Shown: positions 17,634-31,259, counted from the first letter of the stretch. The stretch is 64,000 bases of DNA from Streptomyces sp. SCL15-4 (GCF_033366695.1 NZ_JAOBTQ010000001.1:2480001-2544000); one strand, 5' to 3'. Notes: a model not told the origin generated them from the letters alone. Program-made: numbers and translations.

Positions 17634-17934
17634 ACTGCCCTTGCCTGTCCCTTTTGTTCGGTCGTCCTGGTGGCCTGGTGGGACGGGTGGGGCGTCTTTG
17701 GGCGGGCGCCGGCTTGGTGGGCGGGCGCGGAGAGGCGGCCGGGCCTGCCGAGGTGCGGCTTCCGGTGATTAGGCTGGGAGCGGGCGCGATGGCAGGACCC
17801 GTGGGCCGGGCGTCGGTGTCCCGGGGGCGGGTCCGGCGAGCCGGACCGCCCCGCACGACTACGGACGACTCGGTACGACACGACATGGTCGCCCCGGCAC
17901 GGCATGAGGGTGCTCGACCACACCAGGAGGAATT
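17634..17934. other. Intergenic region upstream of the EspI-like gene
   Basis: About 300 bases, first half rich in G and T (many GGTGGG and GGGCGGG runs), then a more mixed sequence. A 94-codon frame runs through but has poor codon character and no ribosome site. The only clear signal is AGGAGG (17925-17930) four bases before the GTG at 17935. No promoter boxes or hairpin could be assigned. Confidence 0.4.
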
Positions 17935-20900
17935 GTGAGCAGCGATCGGGACGGGATGCGCGGGGGCTGGGACACACCCGGCGATGACCAGCCCGACGCG
18001 GAGGCCGTCGAGACCACCGGCGAGTTCACCATCGACTACGCTCCCCCCGCCTGGTACACGCAGAACGCCTCCGGTGCGCAGGAGGGCTCCTCGGGCGCGG
18101 GCGGTTTCGCCGGCTCCGACGGCCCGAACGCTCCGGGCGGCTCCGCGGTGCCGTCGTTCCCGGCGAACCCGCCGGCCCCCGGTGCCGTGCCGCCACCGGC
18201 CGCCCACCCGACGGGCACCCCTGAGCAAGGCACGCCGTTCGCGCCGCCGCCGGGGACTCCGTTCGTCCCGCAGCAGGGGCCCGCGTATCCGCCGTCCGCT
18301 CCGGTGCACGGGGCCACGCCTCCGCAGGGGACGCCGTACGCCCCGCCCGCCCCGCAAGGCGCGCCGTACACTCCGCCCGCTCCGCAGGGTGCGCCGTACG
18401 CTCCGGCCGCGCAGCCCGCGCCGCCGGCCGGCGGCCCCGTGCCGATGCCGCGGCTGCCCGAGGGCTTCGAGCCGCAGCAGCCGCGGCCGGCCGGGCAGGA
18501 GACGGACAACGGGGACCTGGAGAGCGGGGCGACCATGCGGTTCTCCGCGGGCGCCCTGAAGCGCGAGCTGGCCGAGTTCGCCGAGCGTGCGGCGGCCGAG
18601 GTCAAGTCCGCCGAGGTTGCCGGTGATTCGGCCGGAGGCGCCGGTACCAAGGACTCCGGGGACTCCGGGGACTCCGGGGACTCTCTGGGCGACGAGGACG
18701 GCGAGGGCACCGCGGGTGAGGGCACGGTGGCGGAGGCCGCCGGCCCGGACGCCGCCGCGGCTGGTGACTCCGCGTCCGAGGAGGACGAGGACGGTCGCAA
18801 GGACGCGGAACCGGCCGTCGCCGAGGGTTCCGTGACGGAGGACGGCGCGGCCGGGAAGCCTGCCGAGGAGTCCGCCGAGGAAACGGGTGCCGGAGAGGAG
18901 GACGGCACGGCGCGGGAGAACACGGCCGAGGACGGCGCGGCCCAGGACGACGCGGCTCGGCAGAGCGAGTCCGAGGACGGCGCGCCGAAGGACGACGCTC
19001 CGGGTGACGGCACCCCGGCCGGCGATCCCACGGACGACACCGCCCGGCAGCCCACCGCGCAGCCTCCCACGGACGCCCCGCAGCCCGGCGGCTACGGCTT
19101 CCCCCAGCCTCCGGCCACCCCGCAGCCCGGAGCCCCCCAGCCCGGTGCCTACGGCTTCCCGAACCCCCCGCACCCCCAGCAACCCGCCGTCCCCCAGCCC
19201 GGCGGCCACGGCTTCCCCCAGCCTCCCGCGCCCCCGCAGCCCGGCCCCGGTGCCCCGTACGGCGCCGTGCCGCCCGCTGCCCCGGTTCCGCAGGGCGCCC
19301 AGCCCGGCTGGACACCGCCGCCCCCGCCGCAGGACGGGCTGCCTCCGCTGCCGCCCGCGTACCAGCCCGCCGCCCCCGCGCCCGCCGCCCAGTGGCCGCA
19401 GCAGCCCGGACCGATGCCGGGCCCGCAGTCCCAGCCGGCGGAAGGCCGGGCACCGGCCGGTGCGCCCGGCGCGCAGCCGCCGTTCCAGCCGCAGCCCCCG
19501 CAGCCCGCGCCCGCCGCGTGGCACCAGCCGAACCAGCCCACCGCACCCGCGGCCGGCCCCCAGCCGGCCCCCAACACCCCCACCCCACCCAGCGGATACG
19601 GCTTCCCCCAGCCCGGCGGCTACGGCTTCCCGCAACCCCCGGCACCCCACCCGAACCAGCCCACCGCACCCGCGGCCGGCCCCCAGCCGGCCCCCAACAC
19701 CCCTACCCCGCCGGGCGGTTACGGCTTCCCCCAGCCGCCGCAGACCCCCGGGGCCGGTCCCGCCGCGCCCGGTGTCCCGCAGGCGCCGGTCGATCCGCGC
19801 ACCGGTGCCGCGTGGCCGCAGCCCGTGCAGCACGACCAGCGGCAGCCGACCAACCCCGGCGCCGCGCCGCTCGGTTACACCGCCGCCGTGGAGCTGTCCT
19901 CGGACCGGCTGCTCAACAACAAGAAGCAGAAGGCGAAGAGCGGCCGGCCCGCCGCGGCGGGCGGCCGGTTCAAGCTGGGCGGGAAGAAGGAGGAGGCCGA
20001 GCGGCAGCGGAAGCTGGAGCTGATCCGCACGCCGGTGCTGTCCTGCTACCGGATCGCGGTCATCAGCCTCAAGGGCGGTGTCGGCAAGACGACCACGACG
20101 ACCGCGCTCGGCTCCACCCTGGCCACCGAGCGGCAGGACAAGATCCTGGCCATCGACGCCAACCCGGACGCGGGAACGCTCGGGCGCCGGGTGCGCCGGG
20201 AGACCGGGGCCACCATCCGCGACCTCGTCCAGGCCATCCCGTACCTGAACTCGTACATGGACATCCGGCGGTTCACCTCCCAGGCCCCGTCGGGTCTGGA
20301 GATCATCGCCAACGACGTGGACCCGGCCGTCTCGACCACGTTCAACGACGAGGACTACCGGCGGGCGATCGACGTCCTCGGCCGGCAGTACCCGGTGATC
20401 CTGACCGACTCGGGCACCGGTCTGCTCTACAGCGCCATGCGCGGGGTGCTGGACCTGGCCGACCAGCTGATCATCATCTCCACGCCGTCCGTGGACGGTG
20501 CCAGCAGCGCCAGTACGACGCTGGACTGGCTCTCCGCGCACGGATACTCCGACCTGGTCTCCCGGTCCCTCACCGTGATCTCCGGCGTCCGCGAGACCGG
20601 CAAGATGATCAAGGTCGAGGACATCGTGGCGCACTTCGAGACCCGCACCCGCGGAGTCGTCGTCGTGCCGTTCGACGAGCACCTGGCCGCCGGTGCCGAG
20701 GTCGACCTCGACATGATGCGGCCGAAGACGCGCGAGGCCTACTTCAACCTCGCCGCGCTGATCGCCGAGGACTTCACCCGGCACCAGCAGGCGCACGGAC
20801 TGTGGACGAGCGACGGCAACCCGCCGCCGGTGGCCGCCCCGCCGTTGCCGGGCCAGGCCGCGGCGCCCGGCCAGCAGGTGTACGGCGCCGGCCAGCCGTA

Positions 20901-21102
20901 TCCGCAGGCACCGGGCCAGCCGTATCCGCAGGCACCCGGCCAGCCGTACGCCCCGGCGCAGCAGCCGTACCCGCCGCAGCAGGGCCAGCCGCAGCCGTAC
21001 CCGGCCCAGCCCGGCGGCTACCCGCAGCCCGGGCAGCCGCAGGCCCAGCCGCAGCCGTACCCGGGTCAGCAGCCTCCGCAGGCCCCGCCCCCGCAGCAGT
21101 AG
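17935..21102 (+). CDS. Proline-rich MinD/ParA-like ATPase of the ESX locus (EspI-like)
   Basis: The 1055-aa product starts at GTG with an excellent AGGAGG site. Residues ~1-650 are low-complexity: Pro/Ala/Gln-rich parts with repeated [11 protein letters not shown] and an acidic block (~210-370) rich in Glu, Asp and Ala. A basic stretch leads to a MinD/ParA ATPase domain from ~705, with deviant Walker A K-G-G-V-G-K-T-T (about 713-720), I-D-A-N-P-D-A-G and L-T-D-S-G-T-G. A Pro/Gln/Tyr-rich tail follows. Mycobacterial EspI has the same proline-rich plus MinD-like plan; there it is an ESX regulator linked to cellular ATP. Cytoplasmic; possibly positions or regulates the secretion complex (inference). 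A strong hairpin follows the stop. Confidence 0.9.
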   Translation: MSSDRDGMRGGWDTPGDDQPDAEAVETTGEFTIDYAPPAWYTQNASGAQEGSSGAGGFAGSDGPNAPGGSAVPSFPANPPAPGAVPPPAAHPTGTPEQGTPFAPPPGTPFVPQQGPAYPPSAPVHGATPPQGTPYAPPAPQGAPYTPPAPQGAPYAPAAQPAPPAGGPVPMPRLPEGFEPQQPRPAGQETDNGDLESGATMRFSAGALKRELAEFAERAAAEVKSAEVAGDSAGGAGTKDSGDSGDSGDSLGDEDGEGTAGEGTVAEAAGPDAAAAGDSASEEDEDGRKDAEPAVAEGSVTEDGAAGKPAEESAEETGAGEEDGTARENTAEDGAAQDDAARQSESEDGAPKDDAPGDGTPAGDPTDDTARQPTAQPPTDAPQPGGYGFPQPPATPQPGAPQPGAYGFPNPPHPQQPAVPQPGGHGFPQPPAPPQPGPGAPYGAVPPAAPVPQGAQPGWTPPPPPQDGLPPLPPAYQPAAPAPAAQWPQQPGPMPGPQSQPAEGRAPAGAPGAQPPFQPQPPQPAPAAWHQPNQPTAPAAGPQPAPNTPTPPSGYGFPQPGGYGFPQPPAPHPNQPTAPAAGPQPAPNTPTPPGGYGFPQPPQTPGAGPAAPGVPQAPVDPRTGAAWPQPVQHDQRQPTNPGAAPLGYTAAVELSSDRLLNNKKQKAKSGRPAAAGGRFKLGGKKEEAERQRKLELIRTPVLSCYRIAVISLKGGVGKTTTTTALGSTLATERQDKILAIDANPDAGTLGRRVRRETGATIRDLVQAIPYLNSYMDIRRFTSQAPSGLEIIANDVDPAVSTTFNDEDYRRAIDVLGRQYPVILTDSGTGLLYSAMRGVLDLADQLIIISTPSVDGASSASTTLDWLSAHGYSDLVSRSLTVISGVRETGKMIKVEDIVAHFETRTRGVVVVPFDEHLAAGAEVDLDMMRPKTREAYFNLAALIAEDFTRHQQAHGLWTSDGNPPPVAAPPLPGQAAAPGQQVYGAGQPYPQAPGQPYPQAPGQPYAPAQQPYPPQQGQPQPYPAQPGGYPQPGQPQAQPQPYPGQQPPQAPPPQQ
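18651..18683 (+). repeat. Tandem 9-base repeat inside the EspI-like gene
   Basis: GGACTCCGG is repeated three times and begins a fourth, encoding [11 protein letters not shown]. The unit is a multiple of three, so slippage would change the acidic linker length without breaking the frame. Confidence 0.85.
19531..19740 (+). repeat. Direct repeat in the proline-rich region, period 123 bases
   Basis: A block starting at 19531 recurs at 19654 nearly unchanged for over 50 bases. It encodes [12 protein letters not shown] followed by A-P-N-T-P-T-P-P and a G-Y-G-F-P motif. It looks like a recent in-frame duplication of 41 codons. Confidence 0.8.
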
Positions 21103-21112
21103 GACGCACGGA

Positions 21113-21149
21113 AAAGGGCGGCCGGTGCTCGGTGCACCGGCCGCCCTTT
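21113..21149. terminator. Strong bidirectional hairpin between the EspI-like gene and ribF
   Basis: A perfect 16-bp stem (AAAGGGCGGCCGGTGC / GCACCGGCCGCCCTTT) with a 5-base loop between two convergent genes. The A- and T-rich stem ends give each strand a short T-run. Confidence 0.85.
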
Positions 21150-21186
21150 CGCGTCGTAGAGCCGACGCACGCCAGAGCGACGGGGA

Positions 21187-22134
21187 CTACTTCTCCGCCG
21201 CCACGATCTCCTTGCAGCGCTCGACGTCCTCGGCCATCTGCTCCAGCAGGGCCTCCAGCGACTCGAACTTCGCCTGGCCGCGCACATAGGCGAGGAAGTC
21301 GACGGCGACGTGCTGGCCGTACAGATCAAGGCCGACGCGGTCGATGGCGTATGCCTCCACCGTGCGCTCGGTGCCGTCGAACTGCGGGTTCGTGCCGACG
21401 GAGACGGCGGCCGGCATGGCCTCGCCCTGGGCGTGCAGGAAGCCCGCGTAGACGCCGTCGGCGGGGACGGCGGTGTGCGGGAGCGTCTCGACGTTGGCCG
21501 TCGGGAAGCCCAGTTCCCGGCCGCGCTGGGCGCCGCGGACGACGACGCCCTCCACGCGGTGCGGTCGGCCCAGGATCTCGCGGGCGCCCGCGACATCGCC
21601 CTCGGCGACCAGACGGCGGGTCAGCGTGGAGGAGAACGGCTCGCCGCCGCCCGCCGCGCCGGTGACGTACAGGTCGACGACCTCGACCTCGAAGTCGTAG
21701 GTCTTGCCCTGTTCGGTGAGGAACTCGACGTTGCCGGCGGCCTTGTGGCCGAAGCGGAAGTTGGGGCCCTCCACGACCGCCTTGGCGTGCAACTTGTCCA
21801 CCAGGACCTTCACCACGAAGTCGGCGGGCGACAGCTTGGAGAACTCGGTGGTGAAGGGCAGGACGAGGACCGCGTCGACGCCCAGCTCGGCCATCAGCTC
21901 GGCGCGGCGGTGGTGCGGCGCGAGCAGCGGCGGGTGGCTGCCGGGGCGGACCACCTCGCTGGGATGCGGGTCGAAGGTGACGACGACGGCCGGTACGCCG
22001 AGTTCGCGGGCGCGGTCGACGGCGTGCTTGATGATCAGCTGGTGGCCGCGGTGGACGCCGTCGTAGGAACCGATGGTGACGACGCTGCGCCCCCAGTCCT
22101 GGGGGATGTCCTCCAAGCCACGCCAGCGCTGCAC
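21187..22134 (-). CDS. ribF: Bifunctional riboflavin kinase / FMN adenylyltransferase
   Basis: The 315-aa product turns riboflavin into FMN and then FAD. The N-terminal adenylyltransferase domain has T-I-G-S-Y-D-G-V-H-R-G-H, the nucleotidyltransferase H-x-G-H-type motif, and V-E-G-P-N-F-R-F-G. The C-terminal flavokinase domain has G-R-E-L-G-F-P-T-A-N and R-T-V-E-A-Y (the usual catalytic Glu is in V-E-A-Y). Start GTG 22134 has GAGGAG eight bases upstream. In many bacteria ribF lies between truB and rpsO; here the gene after truB is a broken protease/NTPase gene, and the ESX locus lies on the far side of ribF. Confidence 0.96.
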   Translation of the reverse strand: MQRWRGLEDIPQDWGRSVVTIGSYDGVHRGHQLIIKHAVDRARELGVPAVVVTFDPHPSEVVRPGSHPPLLAPHHRRAELMAELGVDAVLVLPFTTEFSKLSPADFVVKVLVDKLHAKAVVEGPNFRFGHKAAGNVEFLTEQGKTYDFEVEVVDLYVTGAAGGGEPFSSTLTRRLVAEGDVAGAREILGRPHRVEGVVVRGAQRGRELGFPTANVETLPHTAVPADGVYAGFLHAQGEAMPAAVSVGTNPQFDGTERTVEAYAIDRVGLDLYGQHVAVDFLAYVRGQAKFESLEALLEQMAEDVERCKEIVAAEK

Positions 22135-22335
22135 TGTGACCGCTCCTCGAACCCTTGTCCGTGTCTGTCTTGACCTCGTTGTGCAGGTCTAAGGGTGCCA
22201 TGCCGGGTGCTGCGCGCCAGCATCGGCATGGGGGCTGTGACGGGGCGCACGTCCCCGGCGCCGCCCCTGCCGGTGCGCGTATGCCCCGTATCCGCCCAGG
22301 CCGGTCGGGGCCCGCCCGCGATCGCCCCGGACCCC

Positions 22336-25300
22336 TCAGGCCGGCACGCGCACGCCCGCCAGTTCCTCGATCACGCGGCGGGCGCCGGGGCCCACCACGG
22401 CGGCCCAGTCGTCCGGGGCGTCGGTCAGCCAGCGGGCCAGGCGCGCGGCGAAGCCGGGCACCTGCCGGACGAGACCGGACAGGGCCCGGTCGCAGCGGGC
22501 GGCGCCCTCGGGCGTGCGGACGAGGAGCAGGCCGGTGCGGTGGAGCAGGCACCGGGTCTCCTCCTCGTCCGGGCCGCCGCCGGTGTCCTCCCGGGCCGCC
22601 GCCGCGTGCAGGACGGCGTCCAGGACGGCCGGGTCTGTTTCCCGGTCGAGCAGGAACTCCAGCAGCTCGCGGCGGAGCGGGCGGGAGGCGGGCGTGCCGG
22701 CGCCGGCCAGGACGGTGGCGAGGGCCGCCCGGAGGGGTTCCGGGCCGCCGTCGAGCAGGGTGGTGACGAGAGGCAGCAGGACGGCGGGGCCGCGGTCGAG
22801 GCGGCGGCCGACGCGGCGGGCGAGGTGTCCGGCGGTCTCCGGGCGCAGCTCCACCGTCTCCCGGACGAGTGCGGCGACCGGCTGGACGAGGGCGGGGGCG
22901 GCGGACTCGGCGAGGGCGCGCAGGGCCGCGTCCGCGCAGCCGCTCGCGCCGGGGGTGCGCAGCCGGGCGCGGAAGGCCTCCATGACCGGTTCCGGGTGCG
23001 TGGCGAGGGCCGGGACGAGGGCGCTCGGCGGGATGAGCGGGTCGCCGTCGGCGAAGTGGCCGAGGGCCGCGGCCAGATGGCGGTCGCGGAGGTGCGGGTC
23101 GTGGACCAGTACGGTGCGGGCGCCGCCGTACAGGGCGCGGTCGGCGGGGCGGGCGAGGACGGCAAGGGCGGCGCGGCGCAGCAGCGCGCGGTCCGCCGCC
23201 GTACGGACGTGGGGAGCGGCGCGCAGTGCGAAGGTGACGGCCGCGGCGCGGCGGGCGGGGCGTTCGTCCCGCGCCCAGCGGTCGGCGGCCCGGCACAGAG
23301 CCGAGGGTTCGTCCTCGGCGAGGGCGCCGAGCAGTTCTCCGGCGCGCGGGTGGGGGCAGGCCGCCAGCACCTCGGTGAGGTCGTCGGGCGCGCGGTGCCG
23401 GTGGGTGTGCAGCAGCGCCTGCGCGGCCGTGGCCACGGTGGCGTGCGGGGTTTCGGGCAGCGGGCGCTCGTCGGTGAACCAGCGGGTGAGCAGGGGTTGT
23501 ACGACGCCGGGTGCGGCGGCGAGCAGTGCGGCGACGGCGTCCAGGTGGCGGGCGGCCGGTGCGGACGGCGCCGGGTCCGCCGGGAGGAGGCGGCGCAGCA
23601 GGTCCAGGCGTTCGGCGTCGGGGACGGGCAGCGCGGTCCAGAAGGCGGGGCCGAACTCGGCCGGGACGGGCCGCCGGGCATGGCGCCAGGTGACGATCCG
23701 GTCGGCGAGCAGGCGCAGCACCCCGGTGTACGGCGTGGCGTCCGGGAGTTGGAGCAGGGTCCGGGCGAGCAGCCGGGCGGCCCACCAGGAGCCGGTGTCG
23801 CGGTCCAGGGCGTCGGCCAACTCCGTCAAGCGCGAACCCAGTCGACCGGCGCCGTGCTGGCGGGCGAGGAACAGCAGGGAGTGGACGACGGGGCCGACGC
23901 GGTGGTGCGGCACGGGTGCGGTGCGGGGCTCTCCGGGGCGTTCGCCGGGCGGGTGCAGCAGGGCGCGCAGGGCCTCGTCGAGGTCCAGGTGCATGCCGTG
24001 CAGCCAGTCGGCCAGGTCCTCGTGGGCGAAGCGGTAGCCGTCGCCGGCCGGGACGAGCAGGCCCTCGGCGAGGACGGCGGAGGCCCAGCCGGTGCCGGCG
24101 CCGAGGCCGGCCGGGGCGGGTCCCCACGGGAACACGGCCTCGAACGACTCCCGGTCCAGCCCGCCCTGCCCGGGCCCGAGGCTGCGCCGGGCCGCCTCGT
24201 GCACCTGCCCGGCCACCCGCGCGGCGAGCCGCCGTACGGCCGTGCCGCGCAGTCCGCCGGCGGCGGCGAGGCGGACCGCCACGCGCAGGCACACCAGGTC
24301 GAGATAGGCGGCGAAGACGTCGTGCCGGTCCAGGGGCGCGGGGAGCGGGACGTCGGGGGCGGCGGACCGGACCTCGGACAGCAGCCGGAGCGTGAGCGGG
24401 TGCCGCGCGTCCCGTTCGGCGAGCGCGCCGTCCGGGATGCCGTACCGGGCGCGCGCCCGGCGGCCCTCGTCGGCGGTGAGGTCGCCGAGGAGCAGGCACG
24501 GAGGCAGGCGGGCGGCGGTTCCCCGGCCGTCCGCCGGTGCGTGGAGCAGGTCGGCGGGGAACGCGCGGCCCGCGCGTTCCCAGTGTTCCTCCCGGCAGGC
24601 GATCACCAGGCGGGCCCCGGCCCGGCGGAGCCAGTCGGCCGTGCCCCGGGTCCACTCGGGCAGCCGGTGGGCGAGGTCCGGGGGCATCTCCTCGGGGCCG
24701 TCGAGGAGGAGCAGCAGCGGGCGGCCGGCCCGGGCGGCGAGGCGGGCCAGGCGGTCGGGGGTGACGTCGCCGGGGTCGTCGGGGCGGACGGCACCGGACG
24801 CGGCGACGATCCGGGCGGCGCGGGCCAGGGCGCGGCGCGCGGCGTCGGCCACGGAGCCGTCGCCGGCCGTCAGGTCGGCGCCGCGCAGCCACAGGGTGGG
24901 CGCGGGCCGCGTGCCCCGGGCGCGCTGGGCGGCGAGCGCCGCGAGTTGTGTCGTCCGGCCGCTGCCCGGCGCGCCGACCAGGCCGAGCACGGGCCGGGCG
25001 CCGTCGGCGAGCGGCCAGCTCGCGGGCGACGCCGGGACGCTCGATCGGGCCGGTGGTATCCGCAGGGCCGTCCTGGCCGACCGAGGTCGTGGTCAGCTGG
25101 AGGATGCCGGCGAGGTTGAGGTCGGCGCCGTAGGCGGGCACGGTGGCCGCGTTGCGGGCGAGCAGTGCGGCGAGGGCGCCGTCGGCGGGCCGCAGCGGCG
25201 CCGCGAAGGCCGCCTGGCGCCCGTCGGTGCCGAGGGCGGTGCCGAGGACGCCGACGACCGCGCCGGTGCGGGCGTCGCGCACCGGCCCCCGGCCGCGCCC

Positions 25301-25851
25301 CCGCCGGGCCGCAGCGCGTCCCGGCCCGCCGTGCCGATGGCCAGCTCCAGCGCGTCCTTCAGGAGGTGGCAGCCGTCACCGGCGGTGTACGTGGCCGGGG
25401 TGGCGCCCAGCACCCGCGCCTCCCGCCAGCAGCCGGCGGCGATCCGTACGTAGCTGCCCGCGTCGATCCGTTCCCGTACGGTCAGCGGCAGCGGGTCCGC
25501 GCCGAGGCCCTCGGTGCGGATCAGGGCGAGGCCCAGGCTCGGCAGCGGGGTGACCGCGTCGGCGGTGACCGGCCGGGTGCGCTCCCCGGGGGCGTGCAGC
25601 AGCAGCCGGGGCCGGCCGTCGACGGTCTCGTGGCTGGTGAGCAGGGTGCCTTCGTGGTCGGCGAGGAAGCCGAGGCCGAGGGCACGGCCGGACAGGTCCC
25701 GGATGCGTACGAGGGCGGGGTCGGCGCCGGCGGACCGGGCGGCGTCGGGAAGGCCGCCGTGCACGGCCGGGACACCGGGTCCGGGCTCCCCGTACGCGTG
25801 TCCCTCCCGCTCCCGGCGCCCGCCTTCGGTGCGCGGGCCCCGTTCCGCCAT
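22336..25851 (-). pseudogene. Protease-like domain plus P-loop NTPase, broken by two compensating frameshifts
   Basis: Three pieces join into one ~1171-aa protein. Part 1 (25851 to ~25287) resembles a trypsin-like domain, with S-H-E-T-V-D-G at the His position. A base seems lost in a C5 run (25286-25290); restoring it gives G-G-A-A-G-G-P-V, so the usual serine is alanine. Part 2 (~25287 to ~25034) is in another frame. One extra base near 25034 returns to the first frame for part 3: Walker A G-A-P-G-S-G-R-T-T, Walker B L-L-L-L-L-D-G-P-E-E, A-C-R-E-E-H, then long alanine/leucine-rich helical repeats, as in NACHT/STAND NTPases. As sequenced, translation stops at 25093-25095. Start ATG 25851 has GGGGAGG upstream. 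Either a real pseudogene or two sequencing errors in GC runs. Confidence 0.75.
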
Positions 25852-26035
25852 GGCCGTACCTCCCCGCCCGTCCCCGTGCCCTGCCCCGACCGTAGGCACG
25901 CGGGGCGGACCGGAACAGTTCTCGCGGCGAACGCGCCCCCTTCCGCTCCCCCTGTTCACTCCGAGCGCCCGTCCGCTCGGGTGAATGAACGAGGGCTGCC
26001 GGACAACGTTAGGGATGGGGGAAAAGAGGGGGACC

Positions 26036-26074
26036 GTGGAGCGGCGCCCGGCTCGTGGCCGGCCGCCGCTCCAC
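26036..26074 (-). terminator. Hairpin downstream of truB
   Basis: GTGGAGCGGCG (26036-26046) pairs perfectly with CGCCGCTCCAC (26064-26074) around a 17-base GC-rich loop. It lies 42 bp past the truB stop and would end the rimP-truB operon. Confidence 0.6.
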
Positions 26075-26115
26075 GGCGGACGGGTGAAGGGGCTTTCCGC
26101 GGGGGCCGGCCGGGC

Positions 26116-27021
26116 TCAGCCGAAGACGGCCAGGCTCTTGGCCTTGCCCCGGTGCTCCTCGACGAGCGCGATGAAGCGGCCCTCGGAGTCGAACACGGCC
26201 ACCGCGCCGGCGCCCGCGTACTCCTCGGGCATCTCCAGCCGGACGCCGTTCAGCAGCAGCCGGGCCCGCTTGGCGTCGACCTGCCACCGCCGGAACGCGG
26301 CGTCCGCGGCCTGTGCCATCGGCATCACGGTCAGCTCCTGTTGGAGCTGGTCCAGCGTCCGGGCCGCGTCCAGCTTGTAGGGGCCGACCCGGGTGCGGCG
26401 CAGGGCGGTGAGGTGGCCGCCGACGCCGAGACCGGCGCCCAGGTCCCGGGCGAGGGCGCGGATGTAGGTGCCGGAGGAGCAGACCACCGACACCACCAGG
26501 TCGAGCACGGCCGTGCCGTCCTCGGCGACCGCGTCCCGGACGTCGTGCACGGCGAAGGAGGAGATGGTCACCGGCCGGGCGGGGATCTCGAACTCCTCGC
26601 CGTCACGGGCCCGCTTGTACGACCGGACACCGTCGATCTTGATGGCGCTGACCTTGGACGGCACCTGCATGATGTCGCCGGTGAGCTTGGCGATGCCGGC
26701 GTCGATGCCGTCCCGGGTCACCTTGGAGGCGTCGGTGGACGAGGTGATCTCGCCCTCGGCGTCGTCGGTGAGCGTGGTCTGGCCCAGGCGGACGGTGCCC
26801 AGGTACTCCTTCTCGGTGAGCGCGAGGTGCCCGAGGAGCTTGGTGGCGCGCTCGACCCCGAGGACCAGGACGCCGGTGGCCATCGGGTCGAGGGTGCCGG
26901 CGTGGCCGACGCGGCGGGTCCTCGCGATCCCGCGCATCTTGGCGACCACGTCGTGCGAAGTGAAGCCCGACGGCTTGTCGACGATGACGAGGCCGTCGGG
27001 CGTGGTGTGCTTCTGGGTCAT
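26116..27021 (-). CDS. truB: tRNA pseudouridine-55 synthase
   Basis: The 301-aa enzyme makes pseudouridine 55 in the T-loop of tRNAs. The N-terminal catalytic domain shows V-D-K-P-x-G-F-T-S-H-D and R-R-V-G-H-A-G-T-L-D-P-M-A-T-G, with the catalytic Asp in T-L-D-P. The C-terminal part carries the usual actinobacterial PUA-like end. The start overlaps the rbfA stop by 4 bp (27018-27021). It is the last core gene of the nusA-infB operon. Confidence 0.97.
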   Translation of the reverse strand: MTQKHTTPDGLVIVDKPSGFTSHDVVAKMRGIARTRRVGHAGTLDPMATGVLVLGVERATKLLGHLALTEKEYLGTVRLGQTTLTDDAEGEITSSTDASKVTRDGIDAGIAKLTGDIMQVPSKVSAIKIDGVRSYKRARDGEEFEIPARPVTISSFAVHDVRDAVAEDGTAVLDLVVSVVCSSGTYIRALARDLGAGLGVGGHLTALRRTRVGPYKLDAARTLDQLQQELTVMPMAQAADAAFRRWQVDAKRARLLLNGVRLEMPEEYAGAGAVAVFDSEGRFIALVEEHRGKAKSLAVFG

Positions 27022-27476
27022 TCGGTGGCGTCGCCGTCCGTGTCGCTGTCGTCGTCCGCCGGCTTGCGGTAGGGGTCGGCGCCGGCGGCGTACGTGGCGC
27101 CGGTGGCCGTCTCGCGCACCTTCTCGTCGGACTGCCGGGCCTTGTCGAGGAGGTCCTCGATGGTCCGGGCGGTGTCCGGCAGGGCGTCCGCGACGAAGGC
27201 CAGGGTCGGCGTGAACTTCACCCCGGCCGCGCGGCCCACCTCGGAGCGCAGGATGCCCTTGGCGCTCTCCAGGCCCGCCGCGGCGGCCTTCCGCTCCTCG
27301 TCGTCGCCGTAGACCGTGTAGAAGACGGTCGCCTCCCGCAGGTCACCCGTGACCCGGGTGTCCGTGATGGTGACGTGTGAGCCGAGCCGCGGGTCCTTGA
27401 TCCCGCGCTGCAGCTTCTGGGCCACCACCTCCCGGATGAGGTCCGCCAGCCTTTTCGCCCGCGCGTTGTCGGCCAC
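27018..27476 (-). CDS. rbfA: 30S ribosome-binding factor A
   Basis: The 152-aa product has a KH-type domain (about residues 5-115) with D-P-R-L-G and V-T-x-T-x-V, then an acidic tail. It helps mature the 5' end of 16S rRNA and acts in 30S assembly and cold adaptation. GTG 27476 is chosen because G-G-G-A-G-type pairing lies eight bases upstream and the conserved start (A-D-N-A-R-A) follows; a longer frame to 27644 is an artefact. Its stop overlaps truB. Confidence 0.95.
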   Translation of the reverse strand: MADNARAKRLADLIREVVAQKLQRGIKDPRLGSHVTITDTRVTGDLREATVFYTVYGDDEERKAAAAGLESAKGILRSEVGRAAGVKFTPTLAFVADALPDTARTIEDLLDKARQSDEKVRETATGATYAAGADPYRKPADDDSDTDGDATE

Positions 27477-27528
27477 TGGTCCGTCTCCCGTTCTTTCTTC
27501 TTGCTTGCGTTCTGTGGTCTGGTCGTCG

Positions 27529-27825
27529 TCAGTCGTCGTCTTCGCCGTGGAAGCGGCGCCGGACCGACAGCAGCTCCACCTCGGGGCGGGCGGCGACCAG
27601 CCGTTCGCACCGGTCCAGCACGTCGGTGAGGTGCGCCGCGTCACCGGAGACCACGGCGAGGCCGATGACCGCCCGCCGATGGAGGTTCGTGTGATCCACC
27701 TCGGCCGCGCTCACCGCGTACTTCCGCTGGAGCTCGGCGACGATCGGGCGGACGAGGGAGCGCTTCTCCTTCAGCGAGTGGACGTCGCCGAGGAGGAGGT
27801 CGAAGGACAGAGTCCCCACGTACAT
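27529..27825 (-). CDS. DUF503 family protein (YlxP-like)
   Basis: This 98-aa protein belongs to the small DUF503/YlxP family found between infB and rbfA in Gram-positive bacteria. It has the typical start Y-V-G-T-L-S-F-D-L, L-K-E-K-R-S-L-V-R-P-I and H-x-x-V-x-A-A-E-V-D. Its function is not established; the association with ribosome assembly genes suggests a role there. The upstream ribosome site is poor. The 52 bp to rbfA hold only its ribosome site. Confidence 0.9.
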   Translation of the reverse strand: MYVGTLSFDLLLGDVHSLKEKRSLVRPIVAELQRKYAVSAAEVDHTNLHRRAVIGLAVVSGDAAHLTDVLDRCERLVAARPEVELLSVRRRFHGEDDD

Positions 27826-27908
27826 GTCTGTGCCGGTTTACCCGCCGGTACGGGATCGATGGCCTGGAGCCACGGTACCGCTTGCCCGCCGACGGCTCGA
27901 CCGGGTTT

Positions 27909-27962
27909 TCCGGGGGCTCGGCCCCCGGACCCCGCTCGCCCACCCGCCGGAGCGGGTGGGCG
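27909..27962 (-). terminator. Two adjacent hairpins between infB and the DUF503 gene
   Basis: TCCGGGGGC / GCCCCCGGA (27909-27929, 3-base loop) and CGCCCACCCG / CGGGTGGGCG (27937-27962, 6-base loop) are both perfect stems. They may attenuate or separate transcription between infB and the downstream rbfA-truB genes, or stabilise an mRNA 3' end. Confidence 0.55.
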
Positions 27963-27972
27963 GAAACGGCGC

Positions 27973-28006
27973 GCTGGCCGACGGGACCGAAATCCCGCCG
28001 GCCAGC
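27973..28006 (-). terminator. Hairpin just after infB
   Basis: GCTGGCCGACGGGA (27973-27986) pairs with TCCCGCCGGCCAGC (27993-28006) with a single mismatch and a 6-base loop, 15 bp past the infB stop. Confidence 0.5.
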
Positions 28007-28021
28007 ACGAACCGTGGGCTG

Positions 28022-31114
<3,093 letters not shown>

Positions 31115-31259
31115 TTCGCTCCTTTGAGGTCCGGGTTGAAGCCGGACCGTCGCTAGTTCATGGGCGTACTCATCGCGTACTCATCGAGTGCTCATCGCAA
31201 TCTCGACCTGCTTTCGACTCGCGAGGTACCAGACCGTACGGGGTTCCGTACGGCACGTC

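Noticed and set aside
17654..17938. 94-codon plus-strand frame before the EspI-like gene
   Set aside because: No ribosome site, poor codon usage, and it overlaps the next gene's strong ribosome site and start.
17536..20796. 1086-codon minus-strand frame opposite the EspI-like gene
   Set aside because: It reads as low-complexity Gly/Arg/Leu and overlaps the ATPase domain coding sequence; no ribosome site or family match.
25034..25290. Programmed frameshift in the protease/NTPase gene
   Set aside because: Two shifts in opposite senses, both at GC homopolymers without a slippery heptamer; mutation or sequencing error is simpler.
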